From positions 62,001 to 126,000 of the forward strand of contig NZ_JBKBHT010000007.1 of NCBI RefSeq assembly GCF_046297595.1: a DNA stretch of 64,000 nucleotides, read 5' to 3'. The DNA is from Ferrovibrio sp046297595. GTDB taxonomy: Bacteria > Pseudomonadota > Alphaproteobacteria > Ferrovibrionales > Ferrovibrionaceae. Below, in pieces: positions 60,272 to 64,000 of this stretch; positions within the stretch are counted from its first letter, which is position 1, and every line of letters starts with the position of its first letter. The notes beneath the pieces are model-generated. The model made no database searches. It saw nothing but the letters and a program-made list of their open reading frames with translations, and was not told the origin of the DNA. The position numbers were made by a program, and so were the translations under genes.

Positions 60272-61027
60272 ATGCGCCTACTGATTCTTAATGCCAATAC
60301 CAGCCAAGCCATGACTGACAGGGTTGTGGCCGCCGCCCGAAACATCGTGGCGCCGGGCACAACAGTCACTGGCATCACCGGACGTTTCGGCGCCGAGGTT
60401 ATTGCCACCCGCAGCGCCTATGCCATTGCCGGTCACGCAGCGCTGGATGCCTATGCCGAACATGGCCGCGATGCTGATGCGGTGGTTCTGGCCTGTTTCG
60501 GCGACCCCGGCATCCTCGCCCTGAAGGAGCTTGCCCATGTGCCAGTGATCGGCATGGCCGAAGCGGGCTGCCATATGGCGGCGCAGCAGGCCCGGCGTTT
60601 TTCGATTGTCACCGGTGGCCTGCGCTGGAAAGCGATGCTGACCGAGTATGTCGACAGCCTCGGCCTAGGCGGACAATTGGCCAGCGTTCGCAGTCTCGAT
60701 GCGGATGGCGGACGCATTGCTGCCGATCCTGACACGGCCGAAGCGGGCATCGTTGCGGCCTGCAGAGCCGCGATCGACCAGGATGGCGCGGAACTCGTCA
60801 TCCTTGGCGGTGCCGGCATGGTCGGCATGGTGTCGCGTGTGGCCGGCCATCTGCCGGTGCCAGTGATCGATGGCCTGACACCGGCGATCCATATGGCACA
60901 GGCGGCAGTGGCGGCCGGTAGCCGCAAGGCGGCATCAGGATCGCTTGCCTTCCCCGGACCGGTGAAGACTGCCGGTCTGGCGCCCGCGCTGGCGGCGCTG
61001 CTGGCTCAGTCCGGCGCTGTTGCGTAG
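60272..61027 (+). CDS. Asp/Glu racemase superfamily protein (hydantoin-racemase-like)
   Basis: A 251-residue cytoplasmic protein with the hydantoin/allantoin-racemase start (LLILNANTSQAMTDRV) and the first cysteine motif VVLACFGDPG (Cys75). At the second catalytic position, where racemases have LGCAGM, this protein has LGGAGM (Gly180). With one catalytic cysteine it may act as an isomerase, lyase or one-sided enzyme, not a racemase. GGAG precedes the ATG at 60272. Its 3' end overlaps the convergent amidase gene by 22 bases. Confidence 0.8.
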   Translation: MRLLILNANTSQAMTDRVVAAARNIVAPGTTVTGITGRFGAEVIATRSAYAIAGHAALDAYAEHGRDADAVVLACFGDPGILALKELAHVPVIGMAEAGCHMAAQQARRFSIVTGGLRWKAMLTEYVDSLGLGGQLASVRSLDADGGRIAADPDTAEAGIVAACRAAIDQDGAELVILGGAGMVGMVSRVAGHLPVPVIDGLTPAIHMAQAAVAAGSRKAASGSLAFPGPVKTAGLAPALAALLAQSGAVA

Positions 61028-62415
61028 ACAGGCACCTTTGTTTCGAAAGCGCCGCCCAGACGATACAGGGTCGCTTCGTCGAACGGCCTGCCGATCAGCT
61101 GGAAACCGACCGGCAGCCCGCCGCGCACGAAACCGGCCGGGACCGTCATAGCCGGCAGCGCCAGGCAATTGATCGGCCGGGTCAGACGGGTCAGCGTGGC
61201 AATCACCTTGCCGGCTTCCGGTTTGCCGGCCACATCGGTCTCGGCGATGGTCGGCGCCGGCCGGTCGCCCACCGGCGCGAATACCGCATCGGCGCCATTC
61301 ATCGCCTTCAGGAAAGCGGCAACCGCTTCGCTGCGCCAGCGCAGGGCGTCGACATAATCGACCGCGCTGAGCGCAAGCCCGTTCTCCAGCCGCGCCCAGA
61401 CCTGATCGCTATACAGATGTGGCCGGGTACGCAGCCAATTGCCATGCAAGGCTGCCGCCTCGCTGGACAGCATCACATTGGCTGCCGCCGTGATGTCATC
61501 CATGTCCGGCGGCGTCATCTCGACCAGTTTCACGCCGAGCTTCGCAAACACGTCGAGCGTGCGCTCCAGCAGTTCGGCGCTGGGTTTGTTCAGTCTGTCC
61601 CAGAAGAAACGCCGCGGCACTGCAAGCTTCAGGCCGCGCACGGCACCGGACCGCGCCGCCTTCAGGTAGTTGCCAACCGGCAGGCTGCTGGCCGTCGGAT
61701 CGCGGGGATCGGCGCCGGCAAGGATTTCCAGCAGCAGCGCGCTGTCCTCGACCCGGCGGGTCAGCGGACCGACGGTGTCAAGCGAATAGCTCAGCGGCAT
61801 GCAGGCGGCGCGGCTGACCCGGCCCCATGTCGGCTTCATGCCGACCAGCCCGCAGTAATGCGCCGGCTGGCGGATCGAACCGCCGGTATCCGAACCAAGC
61901 GCCCCGAATACCATGCGGGCGGCGACCGCTGCCGCCGAGCCGCTGGAAGAGCCGCCGGTTATGCGGTCGGCATGCCAAGGATTGCGGGCATGGCCGTAAT
62001 GATAGTTGTGGCCGGTGGGGCCGAAGGCGAACTCGGCCATATTGAGCCGGCCAAGATCGAGGGCACCTGCGGCATCCAGCCTTTGCAGGGCCGTGGATGT
62101 CTCAGTGGCTTTCCAGTGCCGCCGGATTGCCGAACCACAGCTCGTTTCCTCGCCCGCACGATAGTACATGTCCTTGTGGGCCAGCGGCACGCCGGCCAGC
62201 GGGCCGGTTCTGACGCCCCGTTTGCGGGCGCGGTCCACGGCTTTTGCCGCCTTCAGGGCACGGGCATCCTCCAGCTTGAGAAACGCATTGGTCCTCGGCT
62301 GCCATTCGGCAATGCGGGCAAGGCAGGCCTCGGTCAGCGCCTGCGCCGAAAGTCTGCCGCGGGCGATGGCGGCAGCGGCTTCGGCAAGGCCGAGACTGGT
62401 AAGGTCGTCGCTCAT
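61006..62415 (-). CDS. Amidase signature family hydrolase (AtzE/GatA-like)
   Basis: A 469-residue amidase with the Ser-cisSer-Lys triad: Lys81 (LAHKDMYY), cis-serine in GGSSSGSA (about 155-160) and nucleophile Ser180 (GSDTGGSIRQPA). Length is normal. It overlaps the small gene upstream by four bases (ATGA), an arrangement seen for AtzE and its partner AtzG. The context (D-carbamoylase, ureidoglycolate lyase, binding-protein transporter) points to a carbamoyl, ureido or amide nitrogen substrate. Confidence 0.9.
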   Translation of the reverse strand: MSDDLTSLGLAEAAAAIARGRLSAQALTEACLARIAEWQPRTNAFLKLEDARALKAAKAVDRARKRGVRTGPLAGVPLAHKDMYYRAGEETSCGSAIRRHWKATETSTALQRLDAAGALDLGRLNMAEFAFGPTGHNYHYGHARNPWHADRITGGSSSGSAAAVAARMVFGALGSDTGGSIRQPAHYCGLVGMKPTWGRVSRAACMPLSYSLDTVGPLTRRVEDSALLLEILAGADPRDPTASSLPVGNYLKAARSGAVRGLKLAVPRRFFWDRLNKPSAELLERTLDVFAKLGVKLVEMTPPDMDDITAAANVMLSSEAAALHGNWLRTRPHLYSDQVWARLENGLALSAVDYVDALRWRSEAVAAFLKAMNGADAVFAPVGDRPAPTIAETDVAGKPEAGKVIATLTRLTRPINCLALPAMTVPAGFVRGGLPVGFQLIGRPFDEATLYRLGGAFETKVPVYATAPD

Positions 62416-62675
62416 TTGCGCACCTTCTTCTTTCCGGTTTTCGCCGGCTTTGCGGTCACCGCCGGGAACAGACCGGGTTCGGTTTCGAAAGCTAGCCTGC
62501 GGGCGACCGCGCGGAACCGCGCCGCCGCCGGGCCAAGGGTCATCGAGACGGTTTCCGGGCGGCCAGCGCGCAGGGCCACGCCGGCCTGGTCAAACATCGC
62601 GGCAACCAGCGGCGGTGGCAGGGCTCCGGCTGGTTTCGCCGGCTGGATGGCAACGATCTTCTGTTTGTTCCTCAT
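62412..62675 (-). CDS. Small AtzG-like amidase partner
   Basis: An 87-residue protein with a helical centre and the segment FRAVARRLAFETEPGLFPAV, which resembles the end of AtzG/DUF4089 proteins that clamp onto AtzE-type amidases, much as GatC does to GatA. The tail is lysine-rich. It overlaps both the amidase and the carbamoylase genes by four bases, so all three are co-translated. The assignment is by similarity of a short segment and by position. Confidence 0.6.
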   Translation of the reverse strand: MRNKQKIVAIQPAKPAGALPPPLVAAMFDQAGVALRAGRPETVSMTLGPAAARFRAVARRLAFETEPGLFPAVTAKPAKTGKKKVRK

Positions 62676-63598
62676 GGCGGCAGTTCGGCTCCCCTGCGTT
62701 CGACGATCAAGCCATAATGCTGTGGCATGCGATGCGCCGCAAAGTTGAAAGTCGTGGATTTATAACTGAGGCAGGCATCAAGGTCGCAGACGGCAACCGC
62801 CAGTTCATCGCCTTCGCCCCGTGTCGCCGCCACCGTCATACCGGACGGCGCGATGATCTGGGTACCCCCGATCATCGGCACGCCCTCTTCGTTGCCGGCC
62901 TTGGCGACTCCGACCACCCAGCAACCATTCTGGTAGGCGCCGGCCTGCATGACGAGGGTGTTGTGGTGTAGCGACAGCGCGTCGTGATCGGGCGCCGGCG
63001 GATTGTGCACCGGTGTGTTGTAGCCCAACAGGATCATCTCCGCGCCCTGTAGCCCCATGACACGATAGGTTTCGGGCCAGCGCCGGTCGTTGCAGATACA
63101 CATGCCGAGGATGCCGCCAAATGCCCGCCAGACCCGGAAACCGGTGTCGCTTTCATCGAAATACCGCTTTTCCAGATGCTGGAAGCGTCGCCAGGGTTCA
63201 TGCTCGCGATGGCCGGGCAGGTGCACCTTGCGGTATTTGCCGATGATGGTGCCATCGCGGTCGACTAGGATTGAGGTATTGAAATGCCGGCCTTCGGGTG
63301 TCCGTTCGGCATAGCCGAGCGAAAATCCGAGACCGAGCCGTTTCGCCTCGTCGAACAGGGCCTGCGTGTCGGGACCTGGCATCCGGTGTTCGAAAAAGCT
63401 GTCGATCTCTGCCGCATCTGTCATGAACCAGCGCGGAAAGAAGGTTGTCAGCGCCAGTTCCGGAAACACGACAAGGTCGCAGCCCAGCCGTTTTGCCTCC
63501 TGCAGATGCGCGATCAGCCGCCCGACAACTTGGGCGCGGCTGTCATTGCGGGCAATCGGACCAAGCTGGGCGGCAGCAACAGTGATCTGGCGGGACAT
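62672..63598 (-). CDS. N-carbamoyl-D-amino-acid hydrolase
   Basis: A 308-residue nitrilase-fold enzyme that splits N-carbamoyl-D-amino acids into D-amino acid, CO2 and ammonia. It matches the Agrobacterium D-carbamoylase closely in remembered segments: FPELALTTFFPRW (Glu47), KYRKVHLPGH (Lys124), CNDRRWPE (Cys169), GAEMILLGYNTPVHNPP and the end FNF...QHYGLI. The catalytic triad is intact. The ATG at 63598 is one codon after a GTG; the site before it is weak. Confidence 0.93.
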   Translation of the reverse strand: MSRQITVAAAQLGPIARNDSRAQVVGRLIAHLQEAKRLGCDLVVFPELALTTFFPRWFMTDAAEIDSFFEHRMPGPDTQALFDEAKRLGLGFSLGYAERTPEGRHFNTSILVDRDGTIIGKYRKVHLPGHREHEPWRRFQHLEKRYFDESDTGFRVWRAFGGILGMCICNDRRWPETYRVMGLQGAEMILLGYNTPVHNPPAPDHDALSLHHNTLVMQAGAYQNGCWVVGVAKAGNEEGVPMIGGTQIIAPSGMTVAATRGEGDELAVAVCDLDACLSYKSTTFNFAAHRMPQHYGLIVERRGAELPP

Positions 63599-63685
63599 CA
63601 CTGGAAAGTTTCAGCAAGATGCATGCCAGCCCTGTCCGGCCCTGATCGGATGCGATGCCCGATGGCTGCCCAATCAATGGCCGCC

Positions 63686-64000
63686 TCACGATGTTTTATT
63701 GATCACCTGCATCGGAGCGGCCAGCGGCACCAGTTCCTCGTCGCCATCGTCGCCGGTAGTCCACATAACGATAGCGAAACGACCCGGCCGCTGCAGCGCC
63801 ACCATCGGATGGTGCCAGGCACCGGCTGCATAAACGATGGCCTGGTCCGGACCCGCCATGAAACTCACGGCCCGTGATGGATCGGGCTGGCCAGTGCCGT
63901 CATCGGGGCAAACCGTGACCAGATAGCCTGCAACATCAATCGGAATGAAGGCCTGTGCCGAGAACGGATGCCGTTCGAACAGCCGCAGCGCAAACGGCAG
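63686..64000 (-). CDS. allA: Ureidoglycolate lyase, 3' part (partial)
   Basis: The last 104 residues of a cupin-type ureidoglycolate lyase: LFERHPFSAQAFIPIDV, then AIVYAAGAWHHPMVAL and FAIVMWTTGDDGDEEL, with the conserved tryptophan-histidine pair. The enzyme releases urea from ureidoglycolate, the last step of allantoin breakdown. The gene continues beyond the window. It stands 87 bases upstream of the carbamoylase gene on the same strand. Confidence 0.85.
   Translation of the reverse strand: MPFALRLFERHPFSAQAFIPIDVAGYLVTVCPDDGTGQPDPSRAVSFMAGPDQAIVYAAGAWHHPMVALQRPGRFAIVMWTTGDDGDEELVPLAAPMQVINKTS

Noticed and set aside
1..64000. CRISPR array or rRNA/tRNA genes
   Set aside because: No regularly spaced repeats, cas genes, rRNA sequence or foldable tRNA was seen on reading through the window.

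Overview
The window looks like a chromosome segment of an alphaproteobacterium with moderately high GC. Grounds are the gene content (PstC and PstA with long periplasmic insertions, a GTTC-N7-GTTC-type SOS box, an Agrobacterium-type D-carbamoylase, a RepC-like initiator). Genus cannot be fixed from the sequence alone. Everything is read from ORFs, motifs and context; no database search was run.

Region 1 (1-22.9 kb, plus strand) is the transfer module of a conjugative element. It runs: small accessory genes, virB2-virB3-virB4-virB5, virB6-virB7-virB8-virB9-virB10, a large secreted cysteine-repeat protein, virB11, virD4, an ArdC/Toprim primase, a stand-alone DnaA domain IV protein, a DUF1173 protein, a split ribbon-helix-helix relaxosome protein and a MOB-type relaxase. 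Three genes run against the operon: a membrane/periplasmic pair between virB5 and virB6, and a zinc-ribbon membrane protein between virB11 and virD4. They are candidate exclusion or immunity functions. No integrase or VirB1 is visible, so the element continues to the left.

Region 2 (22.9-45.5 kb) is a phosphorus-acquisition district. It holds pstSCAB-phoU-phoB with a degenerate response regulator behind phoB, a small lipoprotein, an ArsO-like flavoprotein, and three uptake systems for phosphonate-type compounds: phnCDEE on the minus strand, a 2-aminoethylphosphonate-type system (aepXVW-like) on the minus strand, and phnD-C-E-E on the plus strand. The last is divergent from a second degenerate response regulator. 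No C-P lyase or phosphonatase gene is present. Candidate Pho boxes precede pstS, phnC and the third phnD. Hairpins or terminators follow three of the four binding-protein genes here.

Region 3 (45.5-55.4 kb) is accessory DNA: umuD with an SOS box, a truncated umuC, a large serine recombinase with a purine-rich repeat region upstream, a SulP transporter with a universal stress protein, a run of small genes including a DksA/TraR zinc-finger protein and a spermidine-synthase-like protein, and a RepC-like replication protein. It ends in a strong hairpin that lies inside the abnormal 3' end of a peptide-transporter ATPase gene.

Region 4 (55.3-64 kb) is metabolic: an ABC transporter for a peptide-like or ureido compound (binding protein, two permeases, one ATPase), an Asp/Glu-racemase-family protein, an amidase with a small AtzG-like partner, an N-carbamoyl-D-amino-acid hydrolase, and the 3' part of a ureidoglycolate lyase gene. 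Together they suggest import and breakdown of hydantoin, ureide or carbamoyl-amino-acid nitrogen compounds.
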